This document shows, piece by piece, positions 18,886 to 29,294 of a DNA stretch of 64,000 bases. A model generated the notes under the pieces. The model was given only the letters and a program-made list of their open reading frames with translations, made no database searches and had not been told where the DNA came from. The stretch is from Shewanella sp. MR-4 (lineage in GTDB: Bacteria > Pseudomonadota > Gammaproteobacteria > Enterobacterales > Shewanellaceae). The position numbers were made by a program, and so were the translations under genes. The stretch covers positions 2,291,001 to 2,355,000 of the forward strand of contig NC_008321.1 in NCBI RefSeq assembly GCF_000014685.1, in the 5' to 3' direction. The first letter of the stretch is position 1. Each line of letters starts with the position of its first letter.

Positions 18886-19650
18886 ATGGCTCTAGCCCCC
18901 CACGCTGTACATCGTTTATATGAATACCGTAAATCCCTTTCAACTAAGCCCTTTGGCGCCCGCGGAAAAAAACTCATCCGCTGTCACTTGTGTCTATTGG
19001 GTGAGCAATTTTGTACCTGTTCGCTGCGTAAACAGTTGACTACTCAGGCAAGTTTTATACTTATCATGTATAACGATGAGGTATTAAAACCCACCAATAG
19101 TGGCCGCTTGATTGCCGATCTTATTCCCGATACTCATGCCTTTCTCTGGTCGCGCACCGAACCCGCCCCTGAGCTGCTGGCACTATTGGCCTCAAGCGAC
19201 TATCAACCGTTTTTAGTCTTTCCCGCGCAATATGCCGACCAAGGGCAAACCGTATTGACTGAAGTTCCTATGGCGAGTCTTGCCGAGGGTAAACGACCTT
19301 TGCTGATTATGCTCGACGGCAGTTGGCGTGAGGCAATTAAGATGTTTCGCAAGAGTACCTATCTGCAAGGCTTACCTATGTTGTCCTTCGATCCCGACAC
19401 CTTAGCAACCTACGCCCTGCGTAAGGGCAGCCATGACTTTCAATTAGGCACGGCGGAAGTGGCGTCATTGGCATTGGCGGCTATGGGCGAAGAGGCCAAT
19501 GCCAAGGCATTAACGGCATGGTTCGATCTCTTTGTTGAGTCATCATTGCTAGGACGTAACCGCCGCTGCCGTGAAGACATTTTACCCATCAGCGATTTTA
19601 CCGACGCCTTTGAAGCGGCTTACCATGCTGCAACGCCTACCAGCAATTAA
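18886..19650 (+). CDS. tapT: DTW-domain protein, tRNA-uridine aminocarboxypropyltransferase family
   Basis: Member of the DTW family (E. coli YfiP/TapT), which forms acp3U at tRNA position 47 using S-adenosylmethionine. The cysteine cluster RCHLCLLGEQFCTC near the N-terminus and the signature LDGSWREAIKMFRKS (DxSW instead of DxTW) are visible. QYADQGQT and the RKGSHDFQLGTAEVAS region are also present. ATG at 18886 is preferred over the TTG at 18877. Length is 254 aa, somewhat longer than the E. coli protein. Confidence 0.85.
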   Translation: MALAPHAVHRLYEYRKSLSTKPFGARGKKLIRCHLCLLGEQFCTCSLRKQLTTQASFILIMYNDEVLKPTNSGRLIADLIPDTHAFLWSRTEPAPELLALLASSDYQPFLVFPAQYADQGQTVLTEVPMASLAEGKRPLLIMLDGSWREAIKMFRKSTYLQGLPMLSFDPDTLATYALRKGSHDFQLGTAEVASLALAAMGEEANAKALTAWFDLFVESSLLGRNRRCREDILPISDFTDAFEAAYHAATPTSN

Positions 19651-19915
19651 TCACTTAATTCATCATTTTATGCTCCCCGAGTGTGCAGCCATGTACGCTT
19701 GGGGAAAAATGTTTCCCAAGCATTCCTGTAGTAATCGTTTTAGCATTCCCGTCACAAATCATTGAACTTATTGATTTTAAAATTTCAATTTTATCCCGTT
19801 TGTCTTACACTGGGTTTGCATTGGTCACAGGACGTTACCTAGAACCGACTAAAATTGTTCAGACCACTTTGCCTATGCGAGTGGTTCCACTGTGTTTAGA
19901 GTGCGGGATTCGCAA

Positions 19916-21172
19916 ATGCCTCAACCATCTGTTATAGCTCGTTTTTCAGTATCACGCTTCGGCTCATTTCCCCTTTATTTGAGTGGTGTTTTGCTCTGTC
20001 TCTCTGTGAGTGGCTGCAAGGAACCCGAGATTAAAATCTCCCCCAAAATGGTCGTGGTGGAGAAAGTCACCACGGCAACTGTGCCGCTCTACGGTAATTA
20101 TATCGGCGTGACCCAAGCCTCCTTAGATGTGGAAGTACGGGCGCGGGTCGATGGCTTTGTAGAGGAAAAACGTTTTGTCGAAGGCAGCGCGGTCAAGGCG
20201 GGTGAACTGCTGTATCAGATTGATAATAAACCCTATGTAGCTGTGGTGAATCGGTTAAAGGCCAAACTCTCTTCACAACAGGCCATTGTTGATAAGGCCG
20301 AGCGGGATGTTAAACGTCTAAAGCCGCTATATGAGCAAGATGCCGCCAGTCAACTCGATTATGATAATGCACTTTCCACACTGGCTCAGGCACGATCTAA
20401 CCTCACTGCGAGCCGCGCCGAAGTGGAGGAGGCCGAATTAGAGCTGAGTTATACCGAAATTAAGGCACCGATAGCCGGACTGGTGAGTCGCTCCGAGGTC
20501 GACATTGGCGCACTCGTGGGCAGTAAGGGCCAATCGCTCCTGACGCGGGTTAAACAAGTTGACCCGATTTATGTCAGCTTTAATATGTCGGCGCTCGATT
20601 ACTTAAATGCCCAGCGACGCTTGACCAGTTACTCGGCGAAGAAAGAAGCTGAGGTTGAAGGTAAGGCGCTGGCAGGCTTTGTGCGAATTACGCTTCCCGA
20701 TAACAGTGAATACCGCTATTTAGGGGATGTGAGTTTTACCGATCCCCAGGTTAACCCCAATACTGGCACCTTTGAGGTGCGGGCCATTCTGCCCAACCCT
20801 GAGAAGGAGCTGTTGCCCGGCCAATATACCAATGTACGGATTAAATTATCCGAAATCCCCAATGCGATTGTCATCCCGCAAAGAGCTACCCAAGTGGACC
20901 AAGGCGGGGTATACGTGATGGTAGTATTGCCCAATAACACGGTCGAACGGCGCTTTATCGTGATCGATCACCAAGGGATTGAAGGTGTGGTGGTCAAAAG
21001 TGGCCTCAAGGCTGGGGAGATGGTGATCACCGAAGGTATGCACCGTGTACGCCACGGGCAAATTGCTGAGCCATTAAGTGCTAAGGAATACGCCGAGAAG
21101 GAAGATGAAATGTCAAAAGCCGAGGCACTTAAGCGCCAAGCCTTGGAGCAGCAAAAGCAGGAGCAAAAATAA
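19916..21172 (+). CDS. RND efflux periplasmic adaptor lipoprotein (AcrA/MexE-like)
   Basis: Membrane-fusion protein that joins the inner-membrane pump to the outer-membrane channel. From ATG 19916 the signal peptide ends at a lipobox SVSGC (Cys34). A lipoyl-like half (VRARVDGFVEEKRFVEGSAV), a coiled-coil hairpin (residues about 95-170) and the second half PIAGLVSRSEVDIGALVG follow, then beta-barrel DPQVNPNTGTFEVRA. The tail is charged and Gln/Lys-rich. Its stop overlaps the pump's start (TAATG). The upstream in-frame GTG at 19892 is an alternative start. Confidence 0.93.
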   Translation: MPQPSVIARFSVSRFGSFPLYLSGVLLCLSVSGCKEPEIKISPKMVVVEKVTTATVPLYGNYIGVTQASLDVEVRARVDGFVEEKRFVEGSAVKAGELLYQIDNKPYVAVVNRLKAKLSSQQAIVDKAERDVKRLKPLYEQDAASQLDYDNALSTLAQARSNLTASRAEVEEAELELSYTEIKAPIAGLVSRSEVDIGALVGSKGQSLLTRVKQVDPIYVSFNMSALDYLNAQRRLTSYSAKKEAEVEGKALAGFVRITLPDNSEYRYLGDVSFTDPQVNPNTGTFEVRAILPNPEKELLPGQYTNVRIKLSEIPNAIVIPQRATQVDQGGVYVMVVLPNNTVERRFIVIDHQGIEGVVVKSGLKAGEMVITEGMHRVRHGQIAEPLSAKEYAEKEDEMSKAEALKRQALEQQKQEQK

Positions 21173-24100
21173 TGGCGCAGTTTTTTATTAATCGGCCGAT
21201 TTTTGCCAGCGTTATCTCCATCGTTATCGTGCTGCTCGGGGTGATCGCTATGTTTAAGCTGCCCGTCGATCAGTATCCTTACATCACGCCGCCACAGGTG
21301 ACGATTTCGGCCTCTTATCCGGGCGCCAGTTCTACTACGGCCGCCGAGTCCGTCGCCACACCGCTCGAACAGGAAGTGAACGGTGTGCCCAATATGATTT
21401 ATATGAGTTCAAAGAGTACGAACTCGGGCAGCACCAGTGTGACTATTACCTTCGATGTGGGTACTAATGCGGACTTGGCTGCGGTGGATGTGCAAAACTC
21501 CGCTCAACAAGCTTCGGGTGGACTGCCAATCGACGTGCAAACCGAAGGGGTGACTGTCTCTAAAGATGCGTCGGTGGAATTATTAAAACTGGCGTTAACC
21601 TCGAACGATGAAAGGTTCGATGAGATTTACCTCAGTAATTACGCCACCATCAATATCGAATCGGCGCTCAAGCGGATCCCCGGCGTGGGCCGCACCCGTA
21701 ACACGGGTTCACGCAGTTATGCGATGCGTATTTGGTTAAAACCCGATGCCATGGCGGGGTATAGCTTAACCACCACAGATGTGATCAACGCCATCAAGGC
21801 ACAAAATAAAGAATCCCCCGCAGGCACCATTGGTACTCAACCCAATAATGACGATATCAGTTTAACCTTGCCCATCAGTGTGGCGGGCAGATTAAGCTCG
21901 GTGCAAGCATTTAACGAGATCATAGTGCGCGCCAACCCCGACGGCTCAATTATCCGGCTACGGGATATTGCTGGCGTAGAACTCGGCTCCTCCGCCTACA
22001 CGTTGCAATCCCAGTTAAACGGTGAAAATGCCACCATCTTACAGGTGTATTTGCTCCCCGGCGCCAATGCCCTCGAGGTTACCCATAAGGTGAAACAGGC
22101 GATGGCCGAACTGTCGCAAAAGTTTCCCCAAGGGATGAAATGGGAAGTGTTTTATGACGCATCCATCTTTATTCAAGAATCTATCGATGAGGTGATCCAC
22201 ACCCTCATCGAGGCCTTAGTGCTTGTGGTGTTGGTGGTTTACTTGTTCCTGCAGAATGTGCGCGCCACTTTGATCCCCGCCATTGCGGTACCAGTTTCCT
22301 TGATAGGCACCTTGGCGGCCATGCTGGCCTTTGGTTTTACCATTAATACTGTGAGTTTACTCGCGCTGGTTCTCGCCATTGGGATTGTGGTCGACGATGC
22401 CATTGTGGTGGTCGAAAACGTCGAGCGTTTAATTCACGAGAAAGGCATGAGCGCCATCGATGCGACTCGGATTGCGATGAAAGAATTGTCGGGTGCACTG
22501 GTTGCCACCAGTTTAGTGCTCTGCGCGGTATTCGTCCCCGTGTCATTCTTAGCGGGGATCACAGGCATCATGTACCGCGAGTTTGCGGTGGCAATTACGG
22601 TTGCCGTGTTGATTTCTACTCTAGTGGCGTTGACCCTAAGTCCCGCACTCTGCGCCTTACTATTAAAACCGAGTAAGGCACCACAGCGGGGATTCTTTCA
22701 CTGGCTGAATCGCAAACTCGACTTGGGGACCAATCAATATGTCGGTTTAGTCGCCTTAACCAATAAATACGCCAAACGCAGTTACTTAGCTTTTGCAATT
22801 ATGTTTGGTGGTACCTATTTCATCATGTCCCACTTACCGAGCAGCTTTATGCCCGACGAGGACCAAGGTCGATTCTTTATCGATATGACATTACCCGATG
22901 GCTCTACGGTTAATCGTACCGAGGCGATTTTAAAGAAAGCCGAGCAATATGTGCGCGCCAATCCCGCTGTTGCCTATTCATTTACGCTGGCGGGGGAAAA
23001 CCGCCGCTCGGGGGCAAATCAGGCTAACGGCCAATTTGAAGTGGTGCTTAAGCCTTGGGCTGAGCGCGAAGCCAGTCATGCCACGGTACAATCCGTGATG
23101 AAGGCGATAGATAAGGATCTGAAAAACGTCTTAGAAGCTGAGTTTAACCTGTATTTGCCATCGGCCGTCCCCGGTTTAGGCAATGGATCTGGGGTGGAAA
23201 TGCAGCTCCAAGATACCTCAGGCACCCATTTTGATGGCTTGATTGAAACCGCCAACGAATTAGTCGAGCAGCTAAAGCTGCAGCCTGAGGTTGCCAGTGC
23301 CAGCGTGTCGTTGCAGAGCGCAATCCCGCAATTGCACTTAACGGTCGATGAGGCAAAGGCGATGGCGATTGGGGTGAATGTGGGTGATATCTACAGCACA
23401 ATCAAAACCTTAACCGACTCATCAACCGTGAATGACTTTAACCTCTTTGGCCGGGTGTATCGGGTGAAGATCCAAGCGGAAGAGAGTTACCGTCAATTCC
23501 CACACCAAATCAAAGATTATTATGTGCGCTCATCGAACGGCGCTATGGTGCCGATTGGTGTGCTGGCTAAGTATGATTATACGGTGGGACCATCTTCCGT
23601 GACCCACTACAATTTATTCTCCAGCGCCTCCATCAATGTGACGCCCGCAACGGGCTACGCGACAGGCGATGTTATTCAAGCCATCGAGCGGGTCGCAACG
23701 CCGATCCTGCCCGATGAGTTTAAATACGAATGGACAGGCATTACCTACCAAGAGGTGCAGTCGGCAAACCAAACCGGCATTGCCATTGGGTTAGCCCTGT
23801 TATTTGTATTCCTGTTTTTAGCTGCGCTCTATGAGAGTTGGAGTATCCCTGTGGCGGTATTGCTGATCGCGCCCATCGCACTCTTAGGCGCGGCGGTCAC
23901 GACCTTAATCAGTGGTATGCAGAGTAACTTATTCTTCCAAGTGGCATTTATTGCCTTAATCGGCATGGCCGCGAAGAATGCGATTTTAATTGTCGAGTTT
24001 GCCAATCAGTTGCACCAGCAGGGGCGTACGCGAATTTCGGCGGCGCTCGAAGCGGCGACCATGCGCTTTAGGCCGATTTTAATGACCTCAATGGCGTTTA

Positions 24101-24339
24101 TTCTTGGGGTGTTACCGCTGGTGTTATCCGAAGGGCCAGGGGCCGTGAGTCGGCAATCAATTTCGTTACCTATCCTGGGTGGAATGGTGTTGGCAACCAC
24201 CATAGGTATAGTGTTTGTGCCGCTATTCTTTGTGACGACCGCAGGCTGGGTAAAAAAGAAAACCGTTAAACAACCTATTAAAACAAAAGAGGAATTACTC
24301 CTAGATCAAGAAACCGTTGAGGAGGTGAGCCGTGGTTAA
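21172..24339 (+). CDS. RND efflux pump, HAE1 family (AcrB/MexF-like)
   Basis: Trimeric proton-driven multidrug pump in the inner membrane. It has 1055 aa in the classic layout: MAQFFINRPIFASVISI start, two large periplasmic loops, and twelve membrane helices. The TM4 proton-relay segment LALVLAIGIVVDDAIVVVEN carries the paired aspartates. Its stop overlaps the next gene by 8 nt. Translational coupling across all three genes implies fixed stoichiometry. Drug range cannot be read from sequence. Confidence 0.96.
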   Translation: MAQFFINRPIFASVISIVIVLLGVIAMFKLPVDQYPYITPPQVTISASYPGASSTTAAESVATPLEQEVNGVPNMIYMSSKSTNSGSTSVTITFDVGTNADLAAVDVQNSAQQASGGLPIDVQTEGVTVSKDASVELLKLALTSNDERFDEIYLSNYATINIESALKRIPGVGRTRNTGSRSYAMRIWLKPDAMAGYSLTTTDVINAIKAQNKESPAGTIGTQPNNDDISLTLPISVAGRLSSVQAFNEIIVRANPDGSIIRLRDIAGVELGSSAYTLQSQLNGENATILQVYLLPGANALEVTHKVKQAMAELSQKFPQGMKWEVFYDASIFIQESIDEVIHTLIEALVLVVLVVYLFLQNVRATLIPAIAVPVSLIGTLAAMLAFGFTINTVSLLALVLAIGIVVDDAIVVVENVERLIHEKGMSAIDATRIAMKELSGALVATSLVLCAVFVPVSFLAGITGIMYREFAVAITVAVLISTLVALTLSPALCALLLKPSKAPQRGFFHWLNRKLDLGTNQYVGLVALTNKYAKRSYLAFAIMFGGTYFIMSHLPSSFMPDEDQGRFFIDMTLPDGSTVNRTEAILKKAEQYVRANPAVAYSFTLAGENRRSGANQANGQFEVVLKPWAEREASHATVQSVMKAIDKDLKNVLEAEFNLYLPSAVPGLGNGSGVEMQLQDTSGTHFDGLIETANELVEQLKLQPEVASASVSLQSAIPQLHLTVDEAKAMAIGVNVGDIYSTIKTLTDSSTVNDFNLFGRVYRVKIQAEESYRQFPHQIKDYYVRSSNGAMVPIGVLAKYDYTVGPSSVTHYNLFSSASINVTPATGYATGDVIQAIERVATPILPDEFKYEWTGITYQEVQSANQTGIAIGLALLFVFLFLAALYESWSIPVAVLLIAPIALLGAAVTTLISGMQSNLFFQVAFIALIGMAAKNAILIVEFANQLHQQGRTRISAALEAATMRFRPILMTSMAFILGVLPLVLSEGPGAVSRQSISLPILGGMVLATTIGIVFVPLFFVTTAGWVKKKTVKQPIKTKEELLLDQETVEEVSRG

Positions 24340-25825
24340 TCGCCTAACTCTATCCGACTCTCAATCAACGGCGGCTCAGCCTTGGATACAGCCCATTTCG
24401 TTTGTTTTTCGTTTGCGCGTAAAGCCGCTTTATCTAGGGCTAGTGACGGCATTCAGTGTTGCGGGTTGCGCCATGGGGCCAGATTACCAGCGACCCGAGC
24501 TGGCATTACCGAGTCAGTATCAAGCGCAAATCTTGTCGCAAACAACTGCCGAGCAGGGGAATATAAAGGACGTCTCGGCCCTCTCTTGGCGGCATTTTTA
24601 CCAAGATCCTGTACTGATTTCCTTGATTGAACATGCGCTGGCGAACAATTTGGATCTGCAAATGGCGCAGTCGCGCCTGCTCGCCGCCCGTTCAAAAATG
24701 ACTGTGGTCGACAGTGCGCTTTGGCCAGAAGTCTCGGCAAATTTAGGCTATGAGCGCAGTCTCGATAGCGGTGCAACCAGTAAGGATCCCAGCCCGACTA
24801 CCGCAGTGGATCTGGCGGGCACTGTGTCGTGGGAGCTCGATCTATGGGGTGCCAACCGCAGGGCGAGTGAGGCCGCAAAAGCTGATTATCTCTCTGAGGT
24901 TGAAAAACTGAGGCTCACCTATGTCAGCCTTATCAGTGACATTGCTAGCCGTTATTATGAATGGCTCGATATCGAGCAGCGTTATAGTGTGTCTATCGAT
25001 ACCGTAGGCATACGGCAGAAGGAACTGGATATTGCCAAGCTTCGCCATGCCAATGGTGTGATTTCGGGTCTTGATGTGCGTCAGGCTGAAGTTGAGCTGC
25101 AGAGTACAAAAGTGACCTTGCCGACATTAGACTATGAAAGAAAATACAAAATAAATCAGCTGCATATCTTACTCGGAGAATACGATTACGCCTTTCCATC
25201 TCCTCAAGGTTTACCCGAGAATGTTGGTTTACCCTATGAGCTGAGCGCAGGCGTGCCCTCTGAATTATTGACATTAAGGCCCGATGTCAAAATGTCAGAA
25301 CAAGCAATGATAGCCGCCAATGCGCAGGTTGGGATTGCCAAGGCTGCGTTCTTTCCTAAGTTCACCATTTCGGGCCAATATGGCCGGGAAAATAATCACC
25401 TTAAGGATATTTTTGATAGCAATGGTGTGACTTGGTCGCTCCTTGGCGGCATTAGCGCGCCGATTTTTAATCGCGGCAAGATTGCCGCCGAATACGATAT
25501 CGCCACCGAAGAGGCGAAACAGTCGATGCTAAGTTATCGCAATGTGGTGTTGACCGCTTATTTTGATGTGAACGATGCGCTGAATAATCTAAAACGTGCC
25601 CAAGAGGCCATCAAAGCGCAAAGGGAATTAGTCCAATCTTCATCGGCTTATGCGCGTCTTGCACGGCTACGTTACCAAAATGGTGTCGCTACTTCGCTGG
25701 ATTTAATGGATGCGCAGCGGCAATTATTTAGCGCTCAACTAGCCTACAGCGAGATCTTAAGGGATAAGCAATTGGCCAAAATTGCCCTGTATCGCGCCCT
25801 CGGTGGTGGCCCAGTTAACGAATAA
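24332..25825 (+). CDS. RND outer-membrane channel lipoprotein (OprM/NodT-like)
   Basis: Outer-membrane factor that completes the tripartite pump. A signal region ends with lipobox SVAGC (Cys46), followed by the family MGPDYQRPELALPSQY. Two repeated coiled-coil halves contain LASRYYEWLDI-type and RQLFSAQLAYSEI-type segments, with TLRPDVKMSEQAMIAANAQVG between them. At 497 aa the length is typical. The GTG start lies inside the pump gene. A bidirectional terminator follows directly. Confidence 0.95.
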   Translation: MVNRLTLSDSQSTAAQPWIQPISFVFRLRVKPLYLGLVTAFSVAGCAMGPDYQRPELALPSQYQAQILSQTTAEQGNIKDVSALSWRHFYQDPVLISLIEHALANNLDLQMAQSRLLAARSKMTVVDSALWPEVSANLGYERSLDSGATSKDPSPTTAVDLAGTVSWELDLWGANRRASEAAKADYLSEVEKLRLTYVSLISDIASRYYEWLDIEQRYSVSIDTVGIRQKELDIAKLRHANGVISGLDVRQAEVELQSTKVTLPTLDYERKYKINQLHILLGEYDYAFPSPQGLPENVGLPYELSAGVPSELLTLRPDVKMSEQAMIAANAQVGIAKAAFFPKFTISGQYGRENNHLKDIFDSNGVTWSLLGGISAPIFNRGKIAAEYDIATEEAKQSMLSYRNVVLTAYFDVNDALNNLKRAQEAIKAQRELVQSSSAYARLARLRYQNGVATSLDLMDAQRQLFSAQLAYSEILRDKQLAKIALYRALGGGPVNE

Positions 25826-25852
25826 AAAATCCCCGCAGTAGCGGGGATTTTT
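25825..25852. terminator. Bidirectional terminator RND operon / phoX
   Basis: AAAAATCCCCGC/GCGGGGATTTTT with an AGTA loop between converging units. Confidence 0.93.
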
Positions 25853-25875
25853 ATCGGGTTTCGGTGGGGTGACGA

Positions 25876-27933
25876 TTAGACCGCCACTTCTTTACCATCG
25901 AGTTTACGAATAACAACCGTTGCCGCGCGTGGACGCAGCACGGTACCAGCAGGCGTTATTTCGGCGGCATTATTCGAATAAGGCCAGTTACCCGGATGCT
26001 GAATGTTGGCAAAAACCGAAGTGTAATCGGGGCTGATTGCAAAACCTGTGACTTCGCAATCGTTTGGCCCGACAAAGAAACGCTTCAATTCCATTTGGTT
26101 TTCGGCCGTCACACTCGCTTGCTTGTTAGCACTGTCGACTAAGGTCGATGGCACAATCGCCAGCATTTGATCGTTGGTTTCTTCGGCGACTTCTTTGGCA
26201 CCATTATCGGTTTGCACCCATAAAATACCGCGGGCGTCGAAGGCCAATCCATCGGGGCTGGCAAATTGGTTTAGATCCGTTAAGCCCGACAGGTTGGTCT
26301 CGGCATTGCCATCACTCGGTGAGCCAAAGACAAAAATATCCCATGTGAATTCAGTGTCTATATCACCTTCATCCCAACGAATAATATGTCCAAAGGTGTT
26401 TTTGAGTCTGGGGTTGGCAGGGTTAGCTTCGGTACGTTTAGAGTTGTTGGTCAGGGTTAAATAGGCTGAACCTGTGAAGGGGTCTACCGCACACCATTCA
26501 GGTCGATCCATAGGTGTCGCGCCGACTAAATCCGCTGCACCCGCGGTATTTAAGATAATCTCGGCCAGACTGGCAAAGCTATCACCTAGGGTTTTACCGT
26601 CTGTCGTTTGGCTATCTAAGGTTAAAGGTAACCAGACACCACCGCCATTTTCGTTAAACTTAGCGGCATATAATGTTCCTTCATTCATATACTTATCACC
26701 CATTTGCAGGCGATTTGAGCTGTTGGCATCCTGTGGATCCCACACCGCATTCGACACAAATTTATATAAGTATTCGAATCGAGAATCGTGGCCAGAGTAG
26801 AACACCACAGGCTTACCTTCGGCTAATTTTCCGAAGGTACAACCCTCGTGGCGGAAGCGGCCAAGGGCAGTTCGTTTGATGGCGCGTGAACTTGGATTGT
26901 AGGGGTCAATTTCAACGATATAACCGTGGCCATTAGCCTCGTTGCGATAATCATCTTGTGCACTATTGCCCTTTGGCGTGACATCAAAACGCGCGAATTC
27001 ATCGAGACGTTCCTCGGCGTGACCCGCTAAATCACCCCAGCCATAGCGAGTGCTGCTTTTGCTGATCCCGATGCGCGCTTGATCGGCGGCTAAAGTGCCA
27101 CGGTTGGCAAAGTAACCCGGCCAGTTTTCTTCGCAGGTCAAATAGGTGCCCCAAGGCGTGTAACCATTACCACAGTTATTTAAGGTGCCACGAGCTTGAC
27201 TGCCATCGGGGGAGTAACGGGTTTCGAGTAGCGGTGAATAGGCGAGGGGGCCGGCGATATCCATCACAGTTGCGCCAGTAAAGCGGCGGTTATGGTCGTC
27301 GTTGTAAACAACTTCCCATTGATTATTAATGAGTTTAATTCTTACCACCGACACGCCGTGGGCATTAATTTCCTTACGGACCTCATCGATTATGGTCCGT
27401 AATCCAATGGTTTCATCCACGGTTGGGCCATAAGGATGTAAGGCCATCTCATCGATATATTCATGGTTGATACAGAGTAAACCGTCATCGCCGGCGTCAT
27501 TCAATGGGAAGAAATGCATGCCATCATGGTGCATACCAACGGAGTTTGCTTGGTCATCGGCGGTATTGCTGCCATCGGCTTTCCAAGGCGCAGCCTTAGA
27601 ATTTAATGGTGTTCCCCAAGGGGCGAGTACTTGGGCGCTGTAACCTTCGGGTACCACAACCGCATCCAAGCGAGCGCCAGCGACTGATGTGAAGTTTAAT
27701 TTAGCGCTACTTTGAGTTGGTGGCAGTGGCGGCACGGGATCTATAGGGGTTGGGGCGGGCGAACTGTCTGAACCACAGCCTACTAATCCCACACCTGCAA
27801 AAGCGGTCATTGCCCCTAGGCCTAATCCGCTTTTAACAAAATTGCGGCGGGATAAATGTTTATCCAACACTTGATTAAAAGGTTCGTTATTACTTTTATT
27901 ATAAAGTGTCGGGTCAAAGGTGGCCTTGCTCAT
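25876..27933 (-). CDS. phoX: PhoX-family alkaline phosphatase (DUF839)
   Basis: Calcium/iron-dependent phosphatase that frees phosphate from organic esters outside the cytoplasm. It has 685 aa. A twin-arginine signal SRRNFVKSGLGLG (Arg29-Arg30) ends at a possible lipobox LVGC (Cys53), followed by a Pro/Thr-rich linker, so a Tat-exported lipoprotein is likely. Family segments seen include TCEENWPGYF, RHEGCTFGKL and GRFRHE near the metal site, and DNGAKEVAEETNDQ. The start follows GGAGTAAAAT. A Pho-box-like repeat upstream supports phosphate control. Confidence 0.92.
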   Translation of the reverse strand: MSKATFDPTLYNKSNNEPFNQVLDKHLSRRNFVKSGLGLGAMTAFAGVGLVGCGSDSSPAPTPIDPVPPLPPTQSSAKLNFTSVAGARLDAVVVPEGYSAQVLAPWGTPLNSKAAPWKADGSNTADDQANSVGMHHDGMHFFPLNDAGDDGLLCINHEYIDEMALHPYGPTVDETIGLRTIIDEVRKEINAHGVSVVRIKLINNQWEVVYNDDHNRRFTGATVMDIAGPLAYSPLLETRYSPDGSQARGTLNNCGNGYTPWGTYLTCEENWPGYFANRGTLAADQARIGISKSSTRYGWGDLAGHAEERLDEFARFDVTPKGNSAQDDYRNEANGHGYIVEIDPYNPSSRAIKRTALGRFRHEGCTFGKLAEGKPVVFYSGHDSRFEYLYKFVSNAVWDPQDANSSNRLQMGDKYMNEGTLYAAKFNENGGGVWLPLTLDSQTTDGKTLGDSFASLAEIILNTAGAADLVGATPMDRPEWCAVDPFTGSAYLTLTNNSKRTEANPANPRLKNTFGHIIRWDEGDIDTEFTWDIFVFGSPSDGNAETNLSGLTDLNQFASPDGLAFDARGILWVQTDNGAKEVAEETNDQMLAIVPSTLVDSANKQASVTAENQMELKRFFVGPNDCEVTGFAISPDYTSVFANIQHPGNWPYSNNAAEITPAGTVLRPRAATVVIRKLDGKEVAV

Positions 27934-27989
27934 ATTTTACTCCAGCTAGTACGAAGAATTAAATTTCGAAGCTAAGCCTAAAGTAGCAA

Positions 27990-28019
27990 TATGACACTAA
28001 AGCTGAGTTTATATGACAG
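27990..28019 (-). promoter_or_regulatory. Pho-box-like direct repeats upstream of phoX
   Basis: On the minus strand CTGTCATATAA and GTGTCATATTG are spaced exactly 22 bp apart, i.e. two 11-bp PhoB units apart, with a degenerate unit (ACTCAGCTTTA) between. The first 11 bases match the PHO box CTGTCATAWAW. The site lies 57-86 nt upstream of the phoX start. PhoB binding is inference from this match and the gene's role. Confidence 0.55.
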
Positions 28020-28128
28020 TAATACTGCAATATGTAAAACTTATTGTTTATTAATTTTATCTTAAAATTGCAGTGTTTTTTAATCAATAGATGAAAAGAG
28101 AGTTGTTAATTAAGAGATAATATTGCGG

Positions 28129-29238
28129 TTAATCTTCTTTTGGCTTGAGGTAATGGCGTAATGAGCGGGGATCCGTATGTCCAGTTCTTGCCATGATATA
28201 CAATGTATCTCGATTATTTTCATGAAGTTGCGTAACACATCCACTACGCAAACTATGGGCGCCATAATATTGCGCTGGTAAACCTGCCTTTAGACAATAT
28301 TGTTTAATGATCCGATAAATATCATCACCATTTAAGAATCCACTATTTCGAATGAGTGATGATTTAGATGTGACATTATCACTGACTTGATAAGGTCTTA
28401 AGGTTTTTCCATCTCGAGAAATTGAGCGAAATAAATGACCTTCGGTAATTTTACTTTCATTTAACCAGTCCTTGACGGCATTATATGCAGCAAAAGGTTC
28501 AGAGTCGGGTAAATTCTTCCATTCCCTTAATCCCTGCTGATTGCTTTTAGAAAAAGGCAGCCGTACTTTTAATTTATCCCGCATAAAACTTAAATATTGT
28601 ACTTTTAAATTGGCCAATTCTGAGCGGCGAAATCCACCTTGTAGTCCAAGTTGAATAATGGCCTTATCCCTTGAGCGCAACAATGGATGGGGTTGTTGCT
28701 CTATCGCTTGGAGCAATAGCTCGACCTCATCGTACATGATTGGTTGCTGATCATAATCTTGGACTTGCCTATGGTGATTACGACTAAGGCCGCGCATCAC
28801 ACGGATCACCAACGGGTGTTCGGTGGGGGATGGAAATCCTGCTTGAATATGATAGTAACGGATCGCGGCTAGCCGAGTCGTTAAGGTTTGCTTTGAAAGC
28901 TGAGTCCCACTGCTTGCTTGGAGCAATTCTTTTTGATGACCGATAAAAGAAATAATACTGCGCGGATCGGCGGGTAAGGACTGCAGCTGATGCGCCGTGC
29001 AATATTGTTCAAATAGGCCAAAGCTGGTCCGATAAACCCGACGGGTATTGATGGAGATTTCGTATTCAGTTTCGGCGGCCGCGTTAAAAAAATCACTGTG
29101 AACCGATTGGGGCAGTGAGCTTTCCTCAAAAAATGGCGTATCCATTTGTTTATCACTTGATGTGAAATTTGATGCTATGCCAGAGGAACGGCTAGGAGCA
29201 TTTCCACCTGTGGAATAATGGATAATCGATTTAGACAT
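28129..29238 (-). CDS. Solitary tyrosine recombinase (phage-integrase family)
   Basis: Site-specific DNA recombinase of 369 aa with the full catalytic set: Arg in GGFRRSELANL, Lys in PFSKSNQQG, HSLRSG (His-x-x-Arg), then GHTDPRSLRHY with the nucleophile at Tyr363. An N-terminal SAM-like core-binding domain (TRRVYRTSFGLFEQYC) is present. The N-terminal 55 residues are polar and not recognised. No phage or plasmid genes, and no tRNA, flank it. It is divergent from an RHH protein across 625 bp that holds a dif/lox-like palindrome. No ribosome site precedes the ATG. Confidence 0.92.
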   Translation of the reverse strand: MSKSIIHYSTGGNAPSRSSGIASNFTSSDKQMDTPFFEESSLPQSVHSDFFNAAAETEYEISINTRRVYRTSFGLFEQYCTAHQLQSLPADPRSIISFIGHQKELLQASSGTQLSKQTLTTRLAAIRYYHIQAGFPSPTEHPLVIRVMRGLSRNHHRQVQDYDQQPIMYDEVELLLQAIEQQPHPLLRSRDKAIIQLGLQGGFRRSELANLKVQYLSFMRDKLKVRLPFSKSNQQGLREWKNLPDSEPFAAYNAVKDWLNESKITEGHLFRSISRDGKTLRPYQVSDNVTSKSSLIRNSGFLNGDDIYRIIKQYCLKAGLPAQYYGAHSLRSGCVTQLHENNRDTLYIMARTGHTDPRSLRHYLKPKED

Positions 29239-29294
29239 GGGAGTATTTTACGGCCGATAAAACTGGCGCAATTATAAGTAATTTCATTCCTTAT

